This document shows, piece by piece, positions 5,990-12,660 of a stretch of DNA of 15,290 bases. The DNA lies in the NCBI GenBank assembly GCA_036563645.1, contig DATCMA010000005.1, forward strand, positions 1 through 15,290, given 5' to 3'. The first letter of the stretch is position 1. Each line of letters starts with the position of its first letter. Made by a program: the position numbers and the translations under genes. The DNA is from DATCMA01 sp036563645 (lineage in GTDB: Bacteria > Actinomycetota > Actinomycetes > Mycobacteriales > Micromonosporaceae). Under the pieces are notes generated by a model, which was given only the letters and a program-made list of their open reading frames with translations, was not told the origin of the DNA and made no database searches.

Positions 5990-7276
5990 CTACTTCTGCG
6001 GGGCCAGCACGCTCGGGTTGTTCATGATGAACTCGGCGAGGTTGTCGTTCTTCACCGCGCGGAACATCTCGAGGCTGGTCTCATCGAGCTGCTCCCGGCC
6101 CTCCGCGGTGCTGTTGAAGGTGCCGTTGTTGGTGCGCAGCAGGACGAGCTCGTTCGCGGTGATCCCGCGCAGGGCGAGGAGGAAGTCGGCGATTGGCCGC
6201 CCGCCGGTGTCCAGGATGAACGCCTTACCGGCCGCCTTGATGATCTCGTTGAGCTTGACCGGGTTGGTCATCACGCCGCTGTCGATGGCCTTCCGCGCTA
6301 TGGCCTTGATCAGCTTCTGCTGGTTCTGCTGCCGGTCGTAGTCGCCGTTGGGGAGGCCGTAGCGCTGCCGCGAGTAGTCCAGGGCCTCCCACCCCTCCAT
6401 CTCCCGGCAGCCCACCTTGTGGACCACCGGCTCCTTGTGACCGGACACCTTGCGCGCGTCCGCGTTCCACATGGGCTTGCCATCGACGAGCGTCATGTGT
6501 GCGGACGTCACCTCGTGGTCGACGCAGATCCGCACGCTGCCGAGGGCGTCGATCACCCCTTTGAAGCCGTTGAAGTCGATGATCGCCGCACCGTCGAAGC
6601 TGATCCCGGTCAGCTCCTTGATCGTCTGGGCGAGCAGCTGCGCACCGCCGGCCCATCCGCCACCGTTCTGGGCCCCGTAGAAGAAGGCAGCGTTGATCTT
6701 CTCGCGCCCCCCCTGCCACCCGCGCTCGGGCGCCGGCGGGATGTAGACGTCGGTGTCGCGGGGAATCGAGATGAGGTACGCCTGATCGTGCGAGGCCGGG
6801 ACGTGCAGGATGATGATCGTGTCGGCCCGCACGTCGTTGGGATCGAGCCGGGCCCGCGCGTCAACCCCCAACAGCAGCAGGTCGATGGGGCCCTCGAGGC
6901 TGTCGCCCCCCTCGGCGTCGGTCTTCGCCGCCGCGCCGATGAGGTTCTGCTGATCGATGCTGGCCGTGGCCTGGTCGATGAGCACCTTGGCCCCGACGAT
7001 CGAGGTCCCGCTGAGGACCATGAGCACGGCCCCGATGATCACCAATAGTCGGGCCCAGATGGGGTCTTTCCGGCGACCGCGCGTGCGGGCTGCGCCGCCG
7101 CCCCGCGGCTTCTCACTGCGGCCGGCGGATCCCGAGAGAGGAATCCGGTCGTCCTCGGCGGACCGGGGCGCGATCACCGTACTGCCGGCAGGCGCTCTCC
7201 CCGCCGCAGTCGCGCGCACCGACGCGGTTCCCGCGGCGGTTGGCGACGAGGGACGTCGGGGAGGGTGAACCGGCAT
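5990..7276 (-). CDS. LCP family glycopolymer transferase, copy 2
   Basis: This 428-residue LytR-CpsA-Psr protein has the same predicted role as its neighbours. A long basic, Pro/Gly/Ser-rich cytoplasmic tail (about 1-74) precedes one transmembrane helix (about 75-98). The extracellular LCP domain carries LLLLGVDARARLD (133-145), RADTIIILHVP (150-160), LISIPRD (168-174), KINAAFFYGAQ (193-203), GISFDGAAIIDFNGFKGVID and YSRQRYGLPNGDYDRQ (301-316). Key Asp and Arg positions match the family. Cys251 and Cys290 sit at positions equivalent to the cysteine pair of copy 1. The region between them is about 21 residues longer here, so the pair may bridge a variable loop. The ATG at 7276 has GGGAG five bases upstream, a good ribosome-binding site. 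Hairpins flank the gene on both sides, suggesting an independent transcript. Confidence 0.93.
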   Translation of the reverse strand: MPVHPPRRPSSPTAAGTASVRATAAGRAPAGSTVIAPRSAEDDRIPLSGSAGRSEKPRGGGAARTRGRRKDPIWARLLVIIGAVLMVLSGTSIVGAKVLIDQATASIDQQNLIGAAAKTDAEGGDSLEGPIDLLLLGVDARARLDPNDVRADTIIILHVPASHDQAYLISIPRDTDVYIPPAPERGWQGGREKINAAFFYGAQNGGGWAGGAQLLAQTIKELTGISFDGAAIIDFNGFKGVIDALGSVRICVDHEVTSAHMTLVDGKPMWNADARKVSGHKEPVVHKVGCREMEGWEALDYSRQRYGLPNGDYDRQQNQQKLIKAIARKAIDSGVMTNPVKLNEIIKAAGKAFILDTGGRPIADFLLALRGITANELVLLRTNNGTFNSTAEGREQLDETSLEMFRAVKNDNLAEFIMNNPSVLAPQK

Positions 7277-7283
7277 GCGTACT

Positions 7284-7361
7284 CCCGTGAGGGCGAATTG
7301 CCCAGCGTACTCGCTACGGATTTGAGATCGTACCCGGAAGCGATTGTTCCTCTCTCATTGC
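7284..7361 (-). promoter_or_regulatory. Candidate promoter and leader of LCP copy 2
   Basis: On the minus strand this AT-richer stretch contains TACGAT (about 7327-7332), which fits the TAnnnT pattern of a -10 element. GAGAGGAAC lies upstream, roughly where a -35 element would be, but it does not match TTGACA. A short GGGC/GCCC inverted repeat lies just before the ribosome-binding site. The assignment rests mainly on position. Confidence 0.25.
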
Positions 7362-7395
7362 GGGATTGGCATCCCTTCGGGCAGGAAATCTGCCC
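7362..7395 (-). repeat. Two small hairpins upstream of LCP copy 2
   Basis: GGGAT-TGGC-ATCCC (7362-7375) and GGGCAG-GAAAT-CTGCCC (7379-7395) are perfect inverted repeats three bases apart. They lie between the strong hairpin after LCP copy 3 and the presumed promoter of copy 2. They could strengthen termination or form part of a leader or operator. Confidence 0.4.
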
Positions 7396-7403
7396 TAAGC
7401 GTC

Positions 7404-7439
7404 GACGCGACTATCCACCAAATGGCGGATAGTCGCGTC
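7404..7439 (-). terminator. Strong 13-bp hairpin after LCP copy 3
   Basis: GACGCGACTATCC (7404-7416) pairs perfectly with GGATAGTCGCGTC (7427-7439). The 10-base loop can close by two more pairs after one mismatch. It begins 32 bases beyond the stop codon of the 386-residue LCP gene. There is no U-tract, but the length and perfection of the stem make it a convincing transcription terminator or mRNA 3'-end stabiliser. Confidence 0.7.
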
Positions 7440-7471
7440 ACGGTGTGTGACGGGCCCTTCTCCGAGAGACG

Positions 7472-8632
7472 TCACTTGTCCTTCTGGGAGGCATTGGCGG
7501 CGTACCACTCGGCCATCGTGTCGTTGGCGACCGCCTGGTACATCGCCTGCGCCTTCTCGCGGTCCGAGACGACGACCGACTCTCCATTGATCATCGCCGT
7601 GCCCTGGTGCGGGCTCGTCAGGAAGTGGAGATTCTCGCCCCGCAGCTTGCGGAACTCGAGTGCGAACTCGAAGAGCGAGAAGTCCTGGTCGACCGTGACC
7701 GCGTCGGCCGTGGCCTGGAGGAACGCGTTGAGCTTCGCAGGATTGCTCAGCGTGCCGGTGCTCGCGGCCTTGTCGAGGAGCGCGCGGAGGAACTCCTGCT
7801 GGTGACGCATCCGGGCGAAGTCGCCGTCCGGGAACTGCTTGCGCTGCCGTACCCAGTCCAGGGCCTCGGCTCCGGACATGTGATTCATGCCCTTACGGAA
7901 CGTGCGGTACGGCTTGTGGATCGAGGTGATCTCCTGCTCGACATAGAGATCCACGCCCCCGAGGGCGTCCGTCACCTGCTCGAATCCCGCGAAGTCGATC
8001 GCGACCACGTGGTCGATCCGGACATCGGTGAAGCACTCGACGGTGTGGACCGCGAGCGGCAGGCCGCCCCAGGCGACCGCCGCGTTGATCTTCGCGCGTT
8101 GGCCCGAGTCACAGGGCGCGGAGGGATCGGGCGGCACCGGCACGTACAGGTCGCGAGGAATAGAGATCAGGTACGCCCGGTCCCGGCTGCTGGGGACGTG
8201 CATGAGGATCAACGTGTCGGAGCGCCATCCGCCCGCCTGGTCGAGCTGGACGTCCGGGTCTCGGGAGTCGCTGCCGAGGAGCAGGAGATTGACGGCGCCC
8301 GACCGGCTCGGCGCAGGACGCTCCGCGGAGATCGTGCCGAACGCGTCGGTGCGCCGTAGGGACTTGTCCAGGTTGCGGACGTAGAGCCAGATGCCAACGC
8401 CGAGGAGCAGCGCCAGGGCGACGAGGACCGCGATGGCGATCAGCAGGATCCGACGCCACCGGAGTCGGGGCCGCTGCCGCGGCCGCGCTGGCTCGTCAGG
8501 GAAGCCGTACGACGGCGGCGTGTGGGTCGTGCCTACCGGCGGCACCGACGCCCGACCGGTGACCCGACCCTCACCGGGCGAGGGGTACGGCGGCGCCGCG
8601 GCGCCGTGGTGAGGGGGCCTTTGCGTTGGCAT
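7472..8632 (-). CDS. LCP family glycopolymer transferase, copy 3
   Basis: This 386-residue LytR-CpsA-Psr protein is the first of the three in transcription order. The cytoplasmic tail (about 1-60) is proline-rich, followed by one transmembrane helix (about 61-85). LCP motifs are LLLLGSDSRD (116-125), WRSDTLILMHVP (136-147), LISIPRD (155-161), KINAAVAWGG (181-190), IDHVVAIDFAGFEQV and DWVRQRKQFPDGDFARMRHQQ (259-279). It is the most divergent of the three: RQRYGLP becomes RQRKQFP, and its cysteines (174 and 200) lie at different positions. It starts at ATG 8632, with GGAGG two bases upstream. The UDP-sugar enzyme gene lies 85 bases upstream, which suggests that nucleotide-sugar supply and glycopolymer attachment are linked. 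Confidence 0.92.
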   Translation of the reverse strand: MPTQRPPHHGAAAPPYPSPGEGRVTGRASVPPVGTTHTPPSYGFPDEPARPRQRPRLRWRRILLIAIAVLVALALLLGVGIWLYVRNLDKSLRRTDAFGTISAERPAPSRSGAVNLLLLGSDSRDPDVQLDQAGGWRSDTLILMHVPSSRDRAYLISIPRDLYVPVPPDPSAPCDSGQRAKINAAVAWGGLPLAVHTVECFTDVRIDHVVAIDFAGFEQVTDALGGVDLYVEQEITSIHKPYRTFRKGMNHMSGAEALDWVRQRKQFPDGDFARMRHQQEFLRALLDKAASTGTLSNPAKLNAFLQATADAVTVDQDFSLFEFALEFRKLRGENLHFLTSPHQGTAMINGESVVVSDREKAQAMYQAVANDTMAEWYAANASQKDK

Positions 8633-8657
8633 GCCCTCCAGCCTACGTACCGGGCGC

Positions 8658-8676
8658 TCATCACTCCCAGTAATGA
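8658..8676 (-). repeat. Imperfect hairpin between SDR and LCP genes
   Basis: TCATCACT and AGTAATGA can pair at seven of eight positions around a CCC loop. The element ATGATCG is also repeated directly at 8673-8679 and 8696-8702. The 85-base gap therefore has some structure, but it is too weak to call a terminator or operator. Confidence 0.25.
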
Positions 8677-8717
8677 TCGTCGTGTCGGTGCGGTGATGAT
8701 CGGTATCGTCGGCGTGC

Positions 8718-9695
8718 CTACCCCAGGCGCTGCCGGAAGTATTCGATGGTGCGCCGCAGCCCTTCCTCCGGGCCGACGGTGGGCTCGTACCCGAGGCGAG
8801 TGCGCGCCAGGGTCAGATCGGGGCGGCGCATCTCTGGGTCATCGGCGGCGCGCGGCACGTAGGTCACCGGGGAGGAGCTCCCGGAGAGCCGCACGATCAG
8901 CTCGGCGAGTTCCCGCATCGACATCTCGTGCTCGGTCCCGCAGTTGATCGGGCCGACCTCGGTGGAGTCGAGGAGCAGGAGGATCCCGCGCACCAGGTCG
9001 TCGATGTAGCAGATGGAGCGGGTCTGGTTCCCGGTGCCGTGCACCGTCAGCGGCTCCCCGCGCAACGCCTGGGTGATGAACGTCGGGATCGCGCGGCCGT
9101 CGTCGGGACGCATCCGCGGACCGTAGGTGTTGAAGATGCGCACGATCGCGGCGTCGAGGCCGCGGTAGCGGTGGTAGGCCATCGTCGCGGCTTCGGAGAA
9201 GCGCTTCGCCTCGTCGTAGACGCTGCGGATGCCCACCGGGTTGACGTTGCCCCAGTAGCTCTCCGGCTGCGGGTGCACCTGGGGATCGCCGTACGCCTCC
9301 GACGTGGAGGCCAGCAGGAACCGTGCCCCGTCGGCGACCGCGCGGTCGAGCAGGTGGAGCGTGGCGACTGACCCGACGCGCAGGATCTCGATGGGGAGGG
9401 TGGTGAAGTCCGTCGGGCTGGCCGGGGAGGCCATGTGCAGGATCGCGTCGAACCGCGGCGTGAGCGCCGGGTGGTCCGCCGGAAGGCCCTCGGAGACATC
9501 CGCCTCCACGAGCGTGAACCGCGGGTGGTCGAGGAGGTGGGCGACGTTCTCCTTGGTGCCGGTCACGAAGTTGTCCACCGCGACCACCGCGCACCCGCGG
9601 GCGATCAACGCATCGACGACGTGCGAAGGGACGAAGCCTGCCCCACCGGTGACGAGAACGCGGTGACCTTCTCCGAAACGCTGGCGTACCACCAT
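8718..9695 (-). CDS. UDP-glucuronate decarboxylase-like SDR enzyme
   Basis: This 325-residue extended short-chain dehydrogenase is closest in motif pattern to UDP-glucuronate decarboxylase (UDP-xylose synthase), which turns UDP-glucuronate into UDP-xylose in the cytoplasm using NAD. It carries LVTGGAGFVPSH (14-25), LASTSEAYGDP (128-138), HPQPESYWGNVNP (141-153) and catalytic YDEAK (Tyr160, Lys164). It also has RIFNTYGPRMRPDDGRA (186-202) and HGTGNQTRSICYIDDLVRG (219-237). The STSEAYGDP/SYWGNVNP pair and the Thr-Ser-Glu triad favour decarboxylase over dTDP-glucose dehydratase. One oddity is that the third glycine of the cofactor-binding GxxGxxG is proline (Pro23). A different epimerase or dehydratase specificity remains possible. 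The ATG start at 9695 has a poor ribosome-binding site and lies inside an inverted repeat. It is followed by the three LCP genes. Confidence 0.85.
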   Translation of the reverse strand: MVVRQRFGEGHRVLVTGGAGFVPSHVVDALIARGCAVVAVDNFVTGTKENVAHLLDHPRFTLVEADVSEGLPADHPALTPRFDAILHMASPASPTDFTTLPIEILRVGSVATLHLLDRAVADGARFLLASTSEAYGDPQVHPQPESYWGNVNPVGIRSVYDEAKRFSEAATMAYHRYRGLDAAIVRIFNTYGPRMRPDDGRAIPTFITQALRGEPLTVHGTGNQTRSICYIDDLVRGILLLLDSTEVGPINCGTEHEMSMRELAELIVRLSGSSSPVTYVPRAADDPEMRRPDLTLARTRLGYEPTVGPEEGLRRTIEYFRQRLG

Positions 9696-9707
9696 GGTCG
9701 CCAGCGT
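9678..9707. promoter_or_regulatory. Inverted repeat around the SDR start codon
   Basis: ACGCTGGCG (9678-9686) and CGCCAGCGT (9699-9707) form a perfect 9-bp inverted repeat. The 12-base loop contains the ATG (9693-9695), itself within the 8-bp palindrome ACCATGGT (9691-9698). In the mRNA the start codon would sit in the loop of a GC-rich hairpin. This could limit translation, or the DNA repeat could be an operator. Confidence 0.5.
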
Positions 9708-9739
9708 ACCCAGGGCACTGATCGGGCCTCGGAAACGGA

Positions 9740-9772
9740 GGGACCCCGGGTGGTGGAGGTACCCGGGGTCCC
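9740..9772 (-). terminator. Strong hairpin terminator after the symporter gene
   Basis: GGGACCCCGGGT (9740-9751) and ACCCGGGGTCCC (9761-9772) form a perfect 12-bp GC-rich stem with a 9-base loop, 17 bases past the symporter stop codon. A short CCGTTTCC stretch follows on the minus strand instead of a full U-tract. It separates the symporter operon from the SDR gene. Confidence 0.8.
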
Positions 9773-9789
9773 GGGGAAGGACGGCCTGG

Positions 9790-11463
9790 TCAGTGCGCGC
9801 CCGCTCCCGTGAGGGCTCGGACCTCGAGTTCGGCGTACTTCTCCGTGTTCTTCTCCTGCGACAGCATCGTCCCGATCCAGCCGCAGAGGAAGCCGACGGG
9901 AATGGAGATGATGCCGGGGTTCGACAGCGGGAACCACTGCCAGTCGTGGTCCGGGAACATCGCGCTGGGGCTGCCGGAGACGACCGGCGAGAAGAAGACC
10001 AGCACGACCGCGCTGATCAAACCGCCGTAGATGGCCCACAGCGCCCCGGAGGTGTTGAACCGCTTCCAGAACAGCGAGTAGAGGATCGCGGGCAGGTTGC
10101 CGGACGCGGCCACCGCGAAGGCCAACGCCACCAGGAAGGCGACGTTGAGGTTCTGCGCGAAGATCGCCAGGACGATCGACACCGCGCCGATGACGAACGC
10201 GGCGATCCGCGCGACCCGCACCTCCTGCTGCTCGGTCGCCTGTCCACCCTTGATCACGTTGGCGTAGAGGTCGTGCGCGAGGCTCGACGAGGAGGCCAGG
10301 GTGAGCCCGGCGACCACGGCGAGGATGGTCGCGAACGCCACCGCCGCGATGATCGCGAGGAGCGCGGCGCCGCCGATCTCCCCGCCGAGCAGGTCAGTGC
10401 CGAGCGCCTGCGCGAGCTGTGGCGCCGCGGTGTTCCCCGCCTTGTCCTGCTCGGTGATCGCCTGGCTTCCCACGAGCGCCGCGGCGCCGAAGCCCAAGGC
10501 CAGCGTGAACAGGTAGAAGACACCGATGATGCCGATGGCCCACAGCACGCTCTTGCGGGCGGCCTTGGCGCTGGGAACCGTGTAGAACCGGATCAGGATG
10601 TGCGGCAGACCCGCCGTGCCGAGCACGAGAGCGATGCCGAGCGACAGCAGGTCCATCTTGTTGTAGAAGGTCTGGAGCGCGTCGCCGGGCACCTCGACGC
10701 CGTACCGGAGGCCTGGCCCGAGGAACTGCTCACCCTTGCCCGACGCGGCAGCGGCGTCGCCGAGCAGGGCCGACAGGTTGAACTTGTAGTGGGCCAGCAC
10801 CATCACGGTCATGAGCAAGGCGCCACCCATGAGCAGGAACGCCTTGACGATCTGGACGTAGGTGGTGCCCTTCATGCCACCCACGGTGACGTAGATGATC
10901 ATGAGGGCGCCGACCAGGATGATCGTGGCGATCTTCGCTGTCTCGGCGGTCATGCCGAGGAAGGTGCTGCCCTCCCGGATGCCCAGCAGCAGCGCCACCA
11001 GCGCGCCCGCGCCGACCATCTGGGCCAGCAGGTAGAAGATCGACACGGTGATGGTGGAGACCGCCGCGGCGGTCCGCACCGGACGCTGGCGCATGCGGAA
11101 CGCCAGCACGTCGGCCATCGTGTACTTCCCGGAGTTCCGCAGCAGCTCGGCCACGAGCATGAGCGCGACCAGCCACGCCACCAGGAACCCGATCGAGTAG
11201 AGGAAGCCGTCGTAACCGAAGAGGGCGATCATTCCGGCGATGCCGAGGAACGACGCCGCGGACATGTAGTCGCCACCGATGGCCATGCCGTTCTGGAAAC
11301 CCGAGAACGAGCGTCCGCCGGCGTAGAAGTCGGTGGCGGTCTTGGTCTGCCGGCTCGCCCACACCGTGATCGCGAGGGTCGCCGCGACGAAGACGAGGAA
11401 GAGGATGATGGTCAAGGTGCGGGCGGTGCCGTTCGTGGCCGCTGCGGCGAGCACTGTCCTCAT
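9790..11463 (-). CDS. actP: ActP-type cation/acetate symporter (SSS family)
   Basis: This 557-residue polytopic inner-membrane protein belongs to the sodium:solute symporter family and is close in length to E. coli ActP (549 residues). The N-terminal helix is followed by DFYAGGRSFSGFQNGMAIGG (45-64) and DYMSAASFLGIAG, the hallmark of the acetate/monocarboxylate branch. Other family motifs are VTVGGMKGTTYVQ (192-204), GTAGLPHILIRFYTVPS (282-298) and the Na-site type segment LTLASSSSLAHDLYANV (387-403). Thirteen or so hydrophobic segments are apparent. The predicted role is uptake of acetate or a similar short carboxylate driven by Na or H. The start ATG overlaps the DUF485 stop by ATGA, so the two are translationally coupled, as in the known yjcH-actP pair. 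No acetyl-CoA synthetase gene lies nearby, and substrate identity is inferred from family only. Confidence 0.92.
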   Translation of the reverse strand: MRTVLAAAATNGTARTLTIILFLVFVAATLAITVWASRQTKTATDFYAGGRSFSGFQNGMAIGGDYMSAASFLGIAGMIALFGYDGFLYSIGFLVAWLVALMLVAELLRNSGKYTMADVLAFRMRQRPVRTAAAVSTITVSIFYLLAQMVGAGALVALLLGIREGSTFLGMTAETAKIATIILVGALMIIYVTVGGMKGTTYVQIVKAFLLMGGALLMTVMVLAHYKFNLSALLGDAAAASGKGEQFLGPGLRYGVEVPGDALQTFYNKMDLLSLGIALVLGTAGLPHILIRFYTVPSAKAARKSVLWAIGIIGVFYLFTLALGFGAAALVGSQAITEQDKAGNTAAPQLAQALGTDLLGGEIGGAALLAIIAAVAFATILAVVAGLTLASSSSLAHDLYANVIKGGQATEQQEVRVARIAAFVIGAVSIVLAIFAQNLNVAFLVALAFAVAASGNLPAILYSLFWKRFNTSGALWAIYGGLISAVVLVFFSPVVSGSPSAMFPDHDWQWFPLSNPGIISIPVGFLCGWIGTMLSQEKNTEKYAELEVRALTGAGAH

Positions 11464-11828
11464 CGCCCGTTCCCTCCGTTCTCCAGTTCACTGCGGATGC
11501 GGTCGGCCACCGGGTCGAGCGTGCGTCCGGCGTACCGGGAGTAGAACCAGGCGATCAGGAACGTCGAGACGAACTGCAACAGGCCGAAGATCAGCGCGAC
11601 GTTGATGTTTCCGACGACCTTGATGGTCATGAATCCTCGCGCGTACGCCGACAGGATCACGTACAGCGCGTACCAGAGGAAGAAGGCCACCGTCATCGGG
11701 AAGACAAATCGCCGCAAAGCCTTACGCAGCTGGGCGAATTCGTCGGAGTTCTGGACGGCGAGGTAGCGTTCTGGAGTGATGGGCGTCTGACCGCCCTCAC
11801 CTAATACCGCGGGGGCTTCGGTGGTCAT
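11460..11828 (-). CDS. DUF485 membrane protein (YjcH-like)
   Basis: This 122-residue membrane protein is of the DUF485 family, which typically accompanies ActP-type symporters. After an unstructured N-terminus (1-22) comes the family pattern FAQLRKALRRFVFPMTVAFF (31-50). Two transmembrane helices follow (about 42-62 and 73-95), then WFYSRYAGRTLDPVADRIRSE. It is slightly longer than E. coli YjcH (104 residues), mostly at the N-terminus. The role is not established; the constant pairing suggests an accessory or small subunit of the transporter. The ATG at 11828 has GGGAGGTG five bases upstream. The gene is first in its operon, so the promoter should lie in 11829-12054. Confidence 0.9.
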   Translation of the reverse strand: MTTEAPAVLGEGGQTPITPERYLAVQNSDEFAQLRKALRRFVFPMTVAFFLWYALYVILSAYARGFMTIKVVGNINVALIFGLLQFVSTFLIAWFYSRYAGRTLDPVADRIRSELENGGNGR

Positions 11829-12054
11829 ACCGTCACCTCCCGACGATTGATGACGCAGCGCGGCACTATCGAGACGCGCGTGGCTGTCTGCTCGTGCGCA
11901 CTCACGCGATTCACCACCTTCACGAGGGCAGATCGGTTTGCGCGCACGGTAGAAAGGGCGGAGTGGCCCCCGGTAGGCATGATCGCGGGGTGACGGCGGT
12001 GTGTGCGCCGAACGGACTGCTGGCTGCGCCGAGTGACTCAGCTCACGCCGTTCA
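11829..12054 (-). promoter_or_regulatory. Upstream region of the DUF485-actP operon
   Basis: No gene is supportable here. The strong ribosome-binding site GGGAGGTG lies five bases before the DUF485 start. Minus-strand GATAGT (about 11862-11867) could serve as a -10 element, without a convincing -35. I looked for a CRP/GlxR-type TGTGA-N6-TCACA site, a common control of acetate uptake genes, and did not find one. Confidence 0.3.
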
Positions 12055-12100
12055 TCGCGGGTGAGGGGTGACGGGCCGTGGGCAGCGGCCTGACCCGCGA
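12055..12100 (-). terminator. Hairpin terminator of the ABC/flavin-reductase operon
   Basis: TCGCGGGT (12055-12062) pairs with ACCCGCGA (12093-12100), and AGG/CCT extends the stem after one G-G mismatch. A nested GGCCG/CGGCC pair lies in the loop. It begins one base after the flavin-reductase stop codon on the minus strand. There is no U-tract. Confidence 0.6.
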
Positions 12101-12101
12101 T

Positions 12102-12650
12102 TCAGCGTGCCAACTCCCGATACCGGCCGCGGAAGTACAGCAGGGGAGTCGTGTCGTCACCGATCGTGACCGTCTCGATGGTCGCCTCCACGAGGAGCGC
12201 CCAGCCGCACTCGCGGGCCTGTTCCAGCCGGCACCCCGCCCACGTGTGGACGTCCGCCGGCACGGGACCGTACGGAGTGGACGTCCAGTCATCCGCGGCG
12301 AACAAACCGCCCGGAGCGGGAAAAAGCCCGGCGAACCGGTCGGCGAGGCGTCGATGTCCCGAGGCGAGCGGCGCGACCGCGAACCGCCCGGACGCGCAGA
12401 CGGCCTCCCACAGCTCCGACTCCGCGTCGATGAGGCCGAGCACCCGGCCGGGCTCGCCGTCGGCGACCAGCGTCGAGGAGACGGTGAGCCCGGCCGGGGC
12501 CTGCGAAGGGTCGTACGCGGTCCACAGGGTGACCGGCGCGGCGAGCCGGCCGCGGAGGCGACGCACGGGCGACTTGTTCTGCTCCGGCGTCGCGAAGGGG
12601 TCAGTGTCGTGAATCCACGCACCCGGCTCGAAACGCTGCACGGTGGTCAT
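12102..12650 (-). CDS. Flavin-reductase-like FMN-binding protein
   Basis: This soluble protein of about 182 residues has a single flavin-reductase-like (split beta-barrel, FMN-binding) domain. Recognisable elements are LAAPVTLWTAYDPSQ followed by AGLTVSSTLVADGEP (the GLTVSS strand-turn that contacts the flavin in this family), the middle region RRLADRFAGLF, and the C-terminal TPLLYFRGRYRELAR, typical of these proteins. It may reduce flavin with NAD(P)H or be a flavin-dependent oxidoreductase; the substrate is unknown. It lies 10 bases after the ABC permease stop codon, so it is cotranscribed with the exporter. The start is unclear: ATG at 12650 abuts GGGAGG with no spacing, whereas GTG at 12641 has GGAGG nine bases upstream. 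A still longer frame from 12758 would overlap the permease and is unlikely. Confidence 0.85.
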   Translation of the reverse strand: MTTVQRFEPGAWIHDTDPFATPEQNKSPVRRLRGRLAAPVTLWTAYDPSQAPAGLTVSSTLVADGEPGRVLGLIDAESELWEAVCASGRFAVAPLASGHRRLADRFAGLFPAPGGLFAADDWTSTPYGPVPADVHTWAGCRLEQARECGWALLVEATIETVTIGDDTTPLLYFRGRYRELAR

Positions 12651-12660
12651 CCTCCCGGTC

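Noticed and set aside
7277..7471. Possible c-di-AMP (ydaO-type) riboswitch upstream of an LCP gene
   Set aside because: The conserved core sequences of that riboswitch are not present; only simple hairpins are visible.
9694..11544. Long plus-strand open frame opposite the symporter gene
   Set aside because: The product is a low-complexity His/Asp/Glu/Arg-rich sequence, while the minus strand encodes an intact ActP-type transporter.
11829..12054. CRP/GlxR-type operator upstream of the acetate transporter operon
   Set aside because: No TGTGA-N6-TCACA match was found, only unrelated GTGA and TCAC fragments.
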